A stretch of DNA of 64,000 nucleotides, taken from positions 1-64,000 of the forward strand of contig NZ_FOHW01000004.1 in assembly GCF_900111735.1 (NCBI RefSeq), given 5' to 3'. Below the pieces are notes generated by a model. It ran no database searches. It was not told the origin of the DNA and saw only the letters and a program-made list of their open reading frames with translations. A program made the position numbers and the translations under genes. The stretch comes from Pseudomonas graminis. GTDB taxonomy: Bacteria; Pseudomonadota; Gammaproteobacteria; Pseudomonadales; Pseudomonadaceae. Positions 56,340 through 64,000 of this stretch are shown piece after piece. Each line of letters opens with the position of its first letter. The stretch's first letter is position 1.

Positions 56340-58079
56340 ATGGACTTTTCGCTCAAGCACCTCGCCGCCGCCACAATGATGTTCGCCGGCGTCTGCGCCT
56401 TCACACCGGCTGCCTTCGCCAACCTCACCGCGCAACAGAGCAGCACGATTGTCGGCAGCTTCAAGGAAAACACCGTCACTGATTTCCGCCAGTTCCTCAA
56501 GACCGTCAGCACTACCGACGTGGTCAAGGCGGCGGGCATCGAGCCGGCGATCAATGCCTTCCTCGCCAACAAGAAGCTGTCTGCCGATGAGCAGAACGAC
56601 ATCCATCGCCTGCTGGGGGTTTATGCGCGGGTAAAATACGGCAGCGCCGCCACCGAAACCCTGCGAGAGCTGGTCGCGATTCCCACGTTCCAGACCGAAG
56701 GCGTCGCCCAGCACGACAACCCGGCGTTCGTGAAGATTGCCGAGAAAATCAAAACCCTCGCCCAGTCGTTCAACCTGACCTTCCGCAACATCGACAACCG
56801 CGTCTATGAAGTGTCCCTTGAAGGCTCAAGCCCTGAGGTAGTGGGGATCCATGCCCACGCCGACGTGGTTCCGGTCACCCGGGAAAACTGGGTGCTGGCG
56901 GACGGCACTCGTCTCGACCCGTTCAAAGTCACCCTGATCGGCGACCGCATGTACGGCCGCGGCACCGAGGATGACAAGAACGGCATCGTCGTCGCGCTGT
57001 ACGCCATGAAGGTGATCAAGGAAGAGAAGCTGCCACTGGCGCGCAATTTCAAGCTGCTGATCGACACCACTGAAGAAACCTCCGGCGACGCCATTCCCTA
57101 TTACTTCGAACGTAACCCGACGCCGGCCTACAACCTGGCGCTCGACGGCAGCTACCCGGTGGTCATCGCGGAAAAGGGCTACGGCACGGTCATGGCCAGC
57201 TTCTCCGGCCGCACCGCAGAAGGCACGGGTGCGGAAATCACCTCGATGACCGGCGGCATGGCAACCAACCAGATCCCGTCGAAATCAGTCGTTACGCTGG
57301 TCACTGATCGCCCCGCCGAGCTCGCGGCCGAGCTGCAAAAAGCCGGCGCCGAGTACGCCCAGCAAAACGGTGGCAACTTCAAGGTCGACGCGCAAGTGGC
57401 CGACAAGGACGTCAAGCTGACTGTCACCGGCGTGTCGGCGCATTCCTCCGAGCCAGAGTCGGGGGTCAACCCGGTGGCGCGGATGCTCGATTTCATCAAC
57501 GGTCTGGACGGTAAAGTCGCGCTCAAGCACAACGCGATCACCGACGCCGCGCGTTATGCCGCTGACAACTGGGGCCTCGACTACCTGGGCAGCAAACTGG
57601 GCGTCGGCTTCAGCGATGAGTTCATGGGCCCGCTGACGGCCTCGCTGACCTACGTGGCGATGGACGACAAGGCCTTCAAGCTGGCGGTCAATCTGCGCGT
57701 GCCAAGGGGCAAATCACCGGAAGCGCTGAAGGCGGAAATCGCACAGAAGCTGACGGCGTGGACCCAGCAGAGCCACATCACGCCGGGCTTCGATTACTCG
57801 ATCGCCGAGCCGATGTACCGCAATCCCGAAGGCGAGTGGGTCAAGGCGCTGCTGGCCGTGGCCACCGAAAACCTGGGCATGGAGCACAAGTTCGGCACGT
57901 CCGCCGGCGCCACCTCAGTGCATGAACTGCCCAACGGCGTGCAGTTCGGCCTTGCCAAACCTGACGTTAAATACACCGGTCACACCGACGCCGAGTTCAA
58001 GACCACCGAGCAGTTCCTGCTGGACTTGCAGATCGTCACCGAGATGATGGGCCGCATCGGGCAACTGCCGAAGCTCTGA
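56340..58079 (+). CDS. exported M20 family dipeptidase
   Basis: A 579-residue zinc peptidase with a Sec signal (MMFAGVCAFTPAAFA). The M20 metal ligands and catalytic residues are in HAHADVVPV, GRGTEDDKNG, TTEETSGD and, near the end, the His in YTGHTDAEF. The sequence is longer than PepV (about 470) because of an added N-terminal helical region at about 25-105. It should hydrolyse dipeptides in the periplasm. I use ATG 56340 with AAGGA 12 bp upstream. Confidence 0.92.
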   Translation: MDFSLKHLAAATMMFAGVCAFTPAAFANLTAQQSSTIVGSFKENTVTDFRQFLKTVSTTDVVKAAGIEPAINAFLANKKLSADEQNDIHRLLGVYARVKYGSAATETLRELVAIPTFQTEGVAQHDNPAFVKIAEKIKTLAQSFNLTFRNIDNRVYEVSLEGSSPEVVGIHAHADVVPVTRENWVLADGTRLDPFKVTLIGDRMYGRGTEDDKNGIVVALYAMKVIKEEKLPLARNFKLLIDTTEETSGDAIPYYFERNPTPAYNLALDGSYPVVIAEKGYGTVMASFSGRTAEGTGAEITSMTGGMATNQIPSKSVVTLVTDRPAELAAELQKAGAEYAQQNGGNFKVDAQVADKDVKLTVTGVSAHSSEPESGVNPVARMLDFINGLDGKVALKHNAITDAARYAADNWGLDYLGSKLGVGFSDEFMGPLTASLTYVAMDDKAFKLAVNLRVPRGKSPEALKAEIAQKLTAWTQQSHITPGFDYSIAEPMYRNPEGEWVKALLAVATENLGMEHKFGTSAGATSVHELPNGVQFGLAKPDVKYTGHTDAEFKTTEQFLLDLQIVTEMMGRIGQLPKL

Positions 58080-58144
58080 TCGTTCAGCCTCAGGCCCGCT
58101 GCCATGGCGGGCCTGATTCGCAGCGAATGCAGGGACGTCAGGAC

Positions 58145-58450
58145 TCAGTTCTGAAGCTTCGAGCCTGACCGGCGCACGATCTTGATCGAGTGTTTGAGGT
58201 TGGGCTTGCGGGTCACGCTGATCGCCCGTTGGGTGACCGTGTCCAGGGTGATGTTCCAGAAGCCGGTGCTGGGCACGACGATCTTCGCCGGAAAGCGGTC
58301 GAAGGCGCCGCCGTGATAAGTGTGCCGACCGCCGTTCTTGAAACTGCGGAAGTTGGCATCACTCATGAGGCGGATATTGCAGGCGTTCGAGGACTCGATC
58401 ACCACGATGTCGCCTTCATTCAGGTGTTCGCGTTGGTGGATGAATTTCAC
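58145..58450 (-). CDS. DUF1883 domain-containing protein
   Basis: A 101-residue protein that is one DUF1883 domain: FIHQREHLNEGDIVVIESSNACNI (here broken by its GDIVV core) followed by YHGGAFDRFPAKIVVPSTG and a basic C-terminus. DUF1883 domains often accompany TIR domains but stand alone in Pseudomonas. The function is unknown. It has no partner and is separated from ahpF by a terminator and a REPIN array. Confidence 0.88.
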   Translation of the reverse strand: MKFIHQREHLNEGDIVVIESSNACNIRLMSDANFRSFKNGGRHTYHGGAFDRFPAKIVVPSTGFWNITLDTVTQRAISVTRKPNLKHSIKIVRRSGSKLQN

Positions 58451-58546
58451 GGGGATACCACGGCAGAGTTGAAAACGGCCGCGAGAATATCACGGAGAAC
58501 TGGCCCGGAAGGCAGTGCTCCCTGAACGCCTAAACCAGAGACCAAA

Positions 58547-58576
58547 AAAAACCTCATGATCGCTCATGAGGTTTTT
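58547..58576. terminator. intrinsic terminator upstream of the DUF1883 gene
   Basis: AAAACCTCATGA and TCATGAGGTTTT form a 12-bp stem with a TCGC loop. Read on the minus strand it is followed by eight U residues, so it stops transcripts that cross the REPIN array from ahpF. On the plus strand the tail is TTTTTCTGTTT. Confidence 0.88.
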
Positions 58577-58613
58577 CTGTTTCTGGCCCTTGGTTCAACG
58601 GTATGGCCGACGC

Positions 58614-58915
58614 CTTCCCGGCTGAAGCCGGTCCCACAAGTCGGCGTACAACCGCTGCCCCTCTGGATGCATGGGCCGCTGTTAGTGGGACCGGCTTCAG
58701 CCGGGAAGAGGCCGGTGTGTACGCCATCATTTTTGCAGTATGGCAACCGACGCCTTCCCGGCTGAAGCCGGTCCCACAAGTCGGCGTACACCCAATCCCA
58801 CTGAATGCATGGGATGCCTTTAGTGGGACCGGCTTTAGCCGGGAAGAGGTCGGTGTGTACGCCATCATTTTTGCAGTATGGCGACCGACGCCTTCCCGGC
58901 TGAAGCCGGTCCCAC
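58614..58915. repeat. tandem REPIN array after ahpF
   Basis: Five REP cores alternate at 58614, 58685, 58754, 58823 and 58892. The spacers repeat as well (GTGTACGCCATCATTTTTGC twice), giving a unit of 138-140 bp present about 2.5 times. The last core ends 11 bp from the ahpF stop. Confidence 0.93.
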
Positions 58916-58925
58916 TAATAAACCA

Positions 58926-60488
58926 TCACGCCGGGGCGCTGGTGCGGATCAGGTGGTCGAAGGCGCTGAGGGAGGCTTTGGCGCCCTCGCCGACAGCGAT
59001 CACGATCTGCTTGTACGGCACGGTGGTCACGTCACCGGCAGCGAAGATGCCGGGGATGGAGGTCTCACCGCGTTGATCAATGATGATCTCGCCCCGTGGC
59101 GACAGCTCGATGGTGCCCTTCAGCCATTCGGTGTTCGGCAGCAGACCGATCTGCACGAAGATGCCTTCCAGCTCGATGGTGACTTCTTCACCGGTGAGGC
59201 GGTTCTTGTAGCGCAGGCCGTTGACCTTCTGGCCGTCGCCGGTTACTTCACTGGTCAACGCGCTGGTCAGCACCGTCACGTTGGGCAGGCTGTGCAACTT
59301 GCGTTGCAGGACCGCGTCGGCGCGCAGGTTGGCGTCGAATTCCAGCAGGGTCACGTGGGATACGATACCCGCCAGGTCGATAGCCGCTTCCACACCGGAG
59401 TTGCCGCCGCCGATCACCGCGACGCGCTTGCCTTTGAACAGCGGACCGTCACAGTGCGGGCAGTACGCAACGCCCTTGTTGCGGTATTGCTGCTCGCCCG
59501 GGACGTTCATTTCGCGCCAGCGTGCGCCGGTCGCCAGAATCACGGTCTTGCTTTTGAGCACGCCGCCGCTGGCGAACTTGACCTGGTGCAGCTCGCCGTT
59601 CTTGCCCGGAATCAGTTGCTCGCCGCGCTGCAGGTTGATGACGTCCACTTCGTACTGCTTGACGTGCTCTTCGAGGGCAACCACCAGCTTCGGCCCTTCG
59701 GTGTGCTGCATCGAAATGAAGTTCTCGATCGCCATGGTGTCCAGCACCTGGCCGCCGAAACGCTCGGCTGCCACAGCGGTGCGGATGCCTTTACGGGCTG
59801 CGTAAATCGCCGCCGACGAACCGGCCGGGCCACCACCGACAACCAGCACGTCGAAGGCCTCTTTGGCATTCAGCTTCTCGGCCTGACGGTCGCCGGCACT
59901 GGTGTCGATCTTCGCCAGAATTTCTTCCAGGTTCATGCGGCCCTGGCCGAACAGCTCGCCATTCAGGTAGATGCTTGGCACCGACATGATCTGGCGGTCG
60001 GTGACTTCCTGCTGGAACAGACTGCCTTCGATGGCGACGTGCTGCACGTTCGGGTTGAGCACGGCCAGCAGGTTCAGCGCCTGGACCACGTCCGGGCAGT
60101 TCTGGCAGGTCAGCGAGAAGTAGGTTTCAAACTTGAACTCACCGGTCAGGCCGCGGGCCTGTTCGATGGTGTCCTCGGAGGATTTGGACGGGTAGCCGCC
60201 GACTTGCAGCAGCGCCAGCACCAGCGAGGTAAATTCGTGACCCATTGGCAAACCGGCGAAGCGCAGCTTGATGTCCTGGCCCGGGCTGTTCAGGGCGAAG
60301 GACGGCGTGCGTGCATCGCTGCCATTGGTGTCCAGGGTGATCTTGTCGGAGCTGCTGACGATGTCGTTGAGCAGTGCCAGCATTTCCTGGGATTTTGCGC
60401 CGTCGTCAAGGGACGCAATGATCTCGATCGGGCGAGTGATCCGCTCCAGGTAAGATTTCAACTGAGCTTTAAGATTGGCGTCCAACAT
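58926..60488 (-). CDS. ahpF: alkyl hydroperoxide reductase subunit F
   Basis: A 520-residue flavoprotein that uses NADH to reduce AhpC. The N-terminal double-thioredoxin domain has the redox pair in TCQNCPDV at about 128-135. An FAD site ([19 protein letters not shown]) and NAD site ([16 protein letters not shown]) flank the second redox pair CPHC of the thioredoxin-reductase-like domain. It lies downstream of ahpC, with a terminator between the two. Confidence 0.96.
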   Translation of the reverse strand: MLDANLKAQLKSYLERITRPIEIIASLDDGAKSQEMLALLNDIVSSSDKITLDTNGSDARTPSFALNSPGQDIKLRFAGLPMGHEFTSLVLALLQVGGYPSKSSEDTIEQARGLTGEFKFETYFSLTCQNCPDVVQALNLLAVLNPNVQHVAIEGSLFQQEVTDRQIMSVPSIYLNGELFGQGRMNLEEILAKIDTSAGDRQAEKLNAKEAFDVLVVGGGPAGSSAAIYAARKGIRTAVAAERFGGQVLDTMAIENFISMQHTEGPKLVVALEEHVKQYEVDVINLQRGEQLIPGKNGELHQVKFASGGVLKSKTVILATGARWREMNVPGEQQYRNKGVAYCPHCDGPLFKGKRVAVIGGGNSGVEAAIDLAGIVSHVTLLEFDANLRADAVLQRKLHSLPNVTVLTSALTSEVTGDGQKVNGLRYKNRLTGEEVTIELEGIFVQIGLLPNTEWLKGTIELSPRGEIIIDQRGETSIPGIFAAGDVTTVPYKQIVIAVGEGAKASLSAFDHLIRTSAPA

Positions 60489-60550
60489 GGTTCGGCTTCC
60501 TTCTTCACTTTCAGGTCTGGATACGTTTCAGGATCTAGCGGGTTCTACAA

Positions 60551-60587
60551 AAAAAACGCCCGAGCGATAACCGCCCGGGCGTTTTTT
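60551..60587. terminator. intrinsic terminator between ahpC and ahpF
   Basis: AAAAAACGCCCG pairs with CGGGCGTTTTTT. On the minus strand the hairpin is followed by eight U residues. It lies after ahpC and before ahpF, so ahpF must be made by read-through or its own promoter, giving more AhpC than AhpF. Confidence 0.9.
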
Positions 60588-60645
60588 GGGGGCGATGCGG
60601 TTTACGTGCTCACGGGCTCATCGCCCCCGATCCGGTCATGACGAC

Positions 60646-61209
60646 TTAGATCTTGCCGACCAGGTCCAGGGACGGTGCCAGAGTGGCCTCGCCTTCTTTC
60701 CACTTGGCTGGGCAGACTTCGCCCGGGTGTGCAGCAACATACTGAGCGGCCTTGATTTTGCGCAGCAGCTCGGAAGCGTCACGGCCAACACCGCCGTCGT
60801 TCAGTTCGACGATTTTGATTTCGCCTTCCGGGTTGATCACGAAAGTACCGCGGTCAGCCAGACCTGCTTCTTCGATCAGGACGTCGAAGTTGCGGGAGAT
60901 TTTCAGGGTCGGGTCACCGATCATGGTGTACTGGATTTTGCCGATGGCTGGCGAAGTGTTGTGCCAGGCAGCGTGGGCAAAATGGGTATCGGTGGAAACG
61001 CTGTAGATTTCGACGCCCAGTTTCTGGAACTCGGCGTAGTTGTCCGCCAGGTCTTCCAGCTCGGTTGGGCAAACGAAGGTGAAGTCAGCCGGGTAGAAGA
61101 ACACCACAGACCATTTGCCTTTCAGGTCGGCGTCCGACACTTCTACGAAGTTGCCGTTCTTGAAAGCAGTTGCCGTGAACGGTTTGACTTGGCTGTTGAT
61201 GATAGGCAT
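60646..61209 (-). CDS. ahpC: alkyl hydroperoxide reductase subunit C (2-Cys peroxiredoxin)
   Basis: A 187-residue peroxiredoxin that reduces H2O2 and organic peroxides. Peroxidatic C47 is in FTFVCPTE and the resolving cysteine (about 166) in GEVCPAKW. The length is exactly that of the enterobacterial AhpC. It is recycled by AhpF, encoded next. The upstream region carries OxyR-like half-sites. Confidence 0.96.
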   Translation of the reverse strand: MPIINSQVKPFTATAFKNGNFVEVSDADLKGKWSVVFFYPADFTFVCPTELEDLADNYAEFQKLGVEIYSVSTDTHFAHAAWHNTSPAIGKIQYTMIGDPTLKISRNFDVLIEEAGLADRGTFVINPEGEIKIVELNDGGVGRDASELLRKIKAAQYVAAHPGEVCPAKWKEGEATLAPSLDLVGKI

Positions 61210-61292
61210 CAGTGAATCTCCTGAGGGTTGTGAAAATGGGGTGTTACAAATTCGATGGGGAGGATACTACGCAAAATCGTCGGCAGGGACTC

Positions 61293-61329
61293 ATTGGCAA
61301 AGCTCATGCCGATGATTGGTTTTGACTAT
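61293..61329 (-). promoter_or_regulatory. candidate OxyR binding site upstream of ahpC
   Basis: Two related 15-mers, ATTGGCAAAGCTCAT at 61293 and ATTGGTTTTGACTAT at 61315, are spaced 22 bp apart, the period of tandem OxyR motifs (ATAGnTnnnAnCTAT). A TAGTAT -10 candidate for ahpC lies at 61264-61269 on the minus strand, which puts the site at about -35 to -70. The match to the consensus is partial. Confidence 0.4.
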
Positions 61330-61409
61330 GAAGACGCTTTATTAATAGAAGGCGTTGTAGAGCAGGATCCGGTGGTGCCGCCCGTCAATTCATTCGGGAG
61401 GCATCCTGG

Positions 61410-63134
61410 CTAAAGCCGGTCCGGTGACGACTCGATGAGGCTTCGCATGCGCACGGCAAGTTCGTCGATACTGAAGGGTTTGGTGAGCAGATCCATGCCA
61501 TCGTCGAGGAAGTCTCCCCGTACTTCGGCCTCCCGCGCATAGCCGGTGATGAACAGCACCTTAAGTCCCGCGCGATGCTGGCGGGCCACTTCCGCCAACT
61601 GGCGCCCATTCAGACCCGGCAGTCCGACGTCCGTGACCAGCAGATCAATGGGCTCGGCGCCCTGCAGAACGATCAGCGCCTCATGGCTGTCGCAGGCCAC
61701 GCTTACGCGATAGCCCAGATCCTTCAACACATCCACCACCAGCATGCGCACGTCAGGCTCGTCTTCGACCACCAGCACGCGCTCCCCCAGGCTGGCGCGG
61801 GGCGGCTCGATGCTGCGCTCAACGGAGGGCGGACGCTCGGCATCGTCGTGATGGCAGGGCAACAGCAAATCGATCCGCGTGCCCCGCCCTTCTTCGCTGG
61901 CAATGCTGACCCGGCCGCCAGTCTGGTTGATGAAGCCGTAGACCATCGACAGGCCCAGCCCGGTGCCCTGCCCGATCGGCTTGGTGGTGAAGAACGGATC
62001 GAACGCCCGCGCGATGACTTCGCTGGACATGCCCTGTCCGGTGTCCTGCACACGAAGGCGCACGTAGTCACCCGGCGCCAGCGCATCCTGCAACAAGGCA
62101 ATATGGGTCAGCTCGGTCTGAATCAGCAGCCGACCGCCATCGGGCATCGCGTCGCGAGCGTTGATGACCAGGTTGAGCAAAGCGTTTTCCAGCTGATGCT
62201 CATCGGTGTTGGTCAGGCACGAGATCGTGTGCAGATCGACCTCCAGCTCGATGCTTTCGCCAATGGTCCGGCGCAGCAGTTCTTCCATCGACGTCACCAT
62301 GTGGTTGACGTCGACGGGCCTCTGATTGAGGGACTGGCGACGGGCGAACGCCAGCAGCCGATGGGTAAGCGACGCAGCGCGGTTGGCCGAGCCCATGGCC
62401 GCCTCAATGTAACGATCGATCTCCGACACGCGCCCTGCGGCCACCCGACGCTGAATCAGGTCCAGCGCGCCGAGCACGCCGGTGAGCATGTTGTTGAAGT
62501 CATGGGCGATGCCGCCAGTGAGCTGGCCGATGGCGTCCATTTTCTGCGCGTGGCGCAAGGCCTCTTCAGCCTGGGCACGTTCGTTGATTTCGACCTGCAG
62601 GCGCTCATTGCTTTCCGCCAGTTCGCGGGTGCGCGCGGCGACGCGCTGCTCGAGGCTCTCGTTCAGCTCGCGCAACGCGTCTTCGGCACTGACCTGCGCC
62701 GTGATGTCCGTGCTGGTGCTCAACCAATGAATGATGCTGCCGCGCTCGTCGCGGATCGGCAACGCACGGGACAGGAACCAGCGGTACTGGCCGTCCTTGC
62801 CGCGCAGCGGGAACGTGTCCTCCCACAACGAGCCGGTGGCGAAGCAGCGCTGCAGGCGCGACTCGACCCGCTGGCCATGGTCAGGGTGATGCAACGATCG
62901 CCAGCCCAGCGCCATCATCGCTTCGTACGAGGTGCCGGTGTAGCTGTACCAGCGTTCGTTGTACCAGTGGATGCGCCCGGCGGGGTCCGCGATCCAGGCC
63001 AACTGACTCATGTTGTCGGCGAGGCTGCGAAACTGCCGCTCACTTTCCTCAAGCGCTTCGGTTCGGGAAAGCGCCTGGTCATCAGGTCCTGCTGGATTCA
63101 AGGGCATGGCTGCCGAAAAACTCGTGCTGGTCAA
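61410..63134 (-). CDS. PAS hybrid histidine kinase
   Basis: A 574-residue soluble hybrid kinase: PAS at about 32-150 ([18 protein letters not shown]), coiled coil at about 150-195, H211 in [14 protein letters not shown], ATPase boxes [14 protein letters not shown] and [10 protein letters not shown], and a C-terminal receiver with its Asp in [12 protein letters not shown]. It is close to the KaiC-linked kinase at 30.7 kb in sequence and order. Its TAG stop codon lies inside a degenerate REP core (CCGGCTTTAGCC), so the present C-terminus (ESSPDRL) is partly repeat-derived. Confidence 0.93.
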   Translation of the reverse strand: MTSTSFSAAMPLNPAGPDDQALSRTEALEESERQFRSLADNMSQLAWIADPAGRIHWYNERWYSYTGTSYEAMMALGWRSLHHPDHGQRVESRLQRCFATGSLWEDTFPLRGKDGQYRWFLSRALPIRDERGSIIHWLSTSTDITAQVSAEDALRELNESLEQRVAARTRELAESNERLQVEINERAQAEEALRHAQKMDAIGQLTGGIAHDFNNMLTGVLGALDLIQRRVAAGRVSEIDRYIEAAMGSANRAASLTHRLLAFARRQSLNQRPVDVNHMVTSMEELLRRTIGESIELEVDLHTISCLTNTDEHQLENALLNLVINARDAMPDGGRLLIQTELTHIALLQDALAPGDYVRLRVQDTGQGMSSEVIARAFDPFFTTKPIGQGTGLGLSMVYGFINQTGGRVSIASEEGRGTRIDLLLPCHHDDAERPPSVERSIEPPRASLGERVLVVEDEPDVRMLVVDVLKDLGYRVSVACDSHEALIVLQGAEPIDLLVTDVGLPGLNGRQLAEVARQHRAGLKVLFITGYAREAEVRGDFLDDGMDLLTKPFSIDELAVRMRSLIESSPDRL

Positions 63135-63239
63135 AGAGTGGGTCCGTCCCTAAAAACAATGGCTGGCCCGGCTCCCTCCATGGAGGCCGGACCGTTCACG
63201 TGTGCGGCGCGATGCTCGGCAGCACGTGGCGGGTGATGC

Positions 63240-64000
63240 TTAGCGCGTCGGTGTGCGCATGGTGACGAACTCTTCCGCCGCCGTAGGGTGCACGCCGATG
63301 GTGTCGTCGAAAATCTGCTTGGTGGCGCCGGCCTTGAGTGCGATCGCCAGGCTCTGAATGATCTCGCCTGCGTCAGGGCCGACCATGTGGCAACCCAGCA
63401 CGCGATCGGTCTTGGCGTCGACCACCAGCTTCATCAGGGTGCGCTCCTGGTTGTCGGTCAGCGACAGCTTCATCGGCCGGAACTTGCTCTCGAACACCTG
63501 CACCTCATACCCGTCCTTCATGGCTTCGGCCTCGGTGAGACCGACCGTGCCGATGTTCGGCAGGCTGAACACGGCGGTGGGAATGTGGCGGTAATCCACC
63601 GCACGGTACTGCTCGGGCTTGAACAGGCGCCGCGCGACCGCCATGCCCTCGGCGAGTGCCACTGGCGTCAGCTGCACGCGGCCGATGATGTCGCCGACGG
63701 CGATGATCGACGGCTCGGTGGTCTGATAGTCGCCGTTGACCTTGATGAAGCCCTTGTCATCCAGTTCGACGTTGACGGTGTCCATGCCCAGGTTGTCGAG
63801 CATGGGACGGCGCCCGGTGGCGTAGAACACGCAATCGGTGTTGAACGTGCTGCCGTCGTTCAGGCTCAGTTGCAAGGTGCCATCGGACAGCTTCTCGATG
63901 CTGTTGATTTCGGTCTTGAAGCGAATGTCCATCTCGCGCTTGGCGAGTTCTTCATGCAGATGGGTGCGCACGCTCTCGTCGAAGCCGCGCAGGAACAACT
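63240..64000 (-). CDS. gor: glutathione reductase, C-terminal part (runs off the window)
   Basis: About 253 codons of the 3' end are present; the N-terminus with the FAD site and redox-active cysteines lies beyond position 64000. Visible are the end of the NADPH domain ([14 protein letters not shown]), the FAD-contact [20 protein letters not shown] and the C-terminal dimer domain with the catalytic acid-base His in [19 protein letters not shown]. This ending is typical of glutathione-disulfide reductase. Together with ahpCF it makes this end of the window rich in peroxide defence. Confidence 0.92.
   Translation of the reverse strand, partial: LFLRGFDESVRTHLHEELAKREMDIRFKTEINSIEKLSDGTLQLSLNDGSTFNTDCVFYATGRRPMLDNLGMDTVNVELDDKGFIKVNGDYQTTEPSIIAVGDIIGRVQLTPVALAEGMAVARRLFKPEQYRAVDYRHIPTAVFSLPNIGTVGLTEAEAMKDGYEVQVFESKFRPMKLSLTDNQERTLMKLVVDAKTDRVLGCHMVGPDAGEIIQSLAIALKAGATKQIFDDTIGVHPTAAEEFVTMRTPTR

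Noticed and set aside
58878..60641. 587-codon plus-strand frame over ahpF
   Set aside because: It is the reverse shadow of ahpF and begins in REP DNA; its His/Gln/Ala-rich translation is typical of antisense frames.

Overview
The window looks like the chromosome of a plant- or soil-associated Pseudomonas (P. syringae / P. fluorescens lineage). The basis is the high GC content, a mannitol locus in the order mtlR-EFGKDYZ, a PsmE/AlgE-type mannuronan C-5 epimerase, and dozens of REP/REPIN elements built on a core that reads GTGGGACCGGCTTTAGCC. The species is an inference. I saw no rRNA, tRNA, phage, transposase or CRISPR array.

Layout. 0-8 kb: an HTH regulator diverges from an SDR-type epimerase. 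A four-gene operon follows (UDP-glucuronate 4-epimerase, polyprenyl-phosphate glycosyltransferase, LAB_N small membrane protein, ArnT-like GT-C transferase), which I read as adding a hexuronic acid to lipid A or LPS core. Next is a large secreted protein with six delta-60 repeats and two AlgE-type R-modules. 8-17 kb: a chemoreceptor, a GAF histidine kinase, mntP behind a yybP-ykoY manganese riboswitch, a GNAT enzyme, a DUF1835 protein and the extracellular alginate epimerase, which carries the same R-module. 17-29 kb: a membrane M48 protease, a DUF3053 lipoprotein, an unknown membrane protein, the HscC/J-protein chaperone pair, a DRGH nuclease, a 277-bp-period REPIN array, a TSUP transporter, nudC and an ECH1-like dienoyl-CoA isomerase.

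29-42 kb is a signalling block: a KaiC-like double ATPase translationally coupled to a hybrid kinase, two single-domain response regulators, a receiver-kinase fusion, stand-alone CheB and CheR, and a 1169-residue CHASE3/GAF kinase with three receivers. A glycosyltransferase is coupled to the last regulator. 42-53 kb holds cobF and the complete mannitol uptake and catabolism operon. 53-64 kb holds an Ala/Ser-rich unknown protein, an exported MetX-like hydrolase, an M20 dipeptidase, a DUF1883 protein, ahpF, ahpC, another hybrid kinase and the 3' part of gor.

The most unusual feature is a pair of roughly 0.9-kb near-palindromic composite islands (about 33.3-34.2 kb and 53.25-54.15 kb). Each has the same nested order: hairpin element, GATC-rich microrepeat, REP, a GC-rich 'DUF1534-type' inverted repeat, REP, mirrored microrepeat, inverted hairpin element. 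The hairpins keep an ATCCAT centre while their stems change on both sides, which is compensatory change. REP elements also supply the C-terminal tail of one gene and the stop codon of another.
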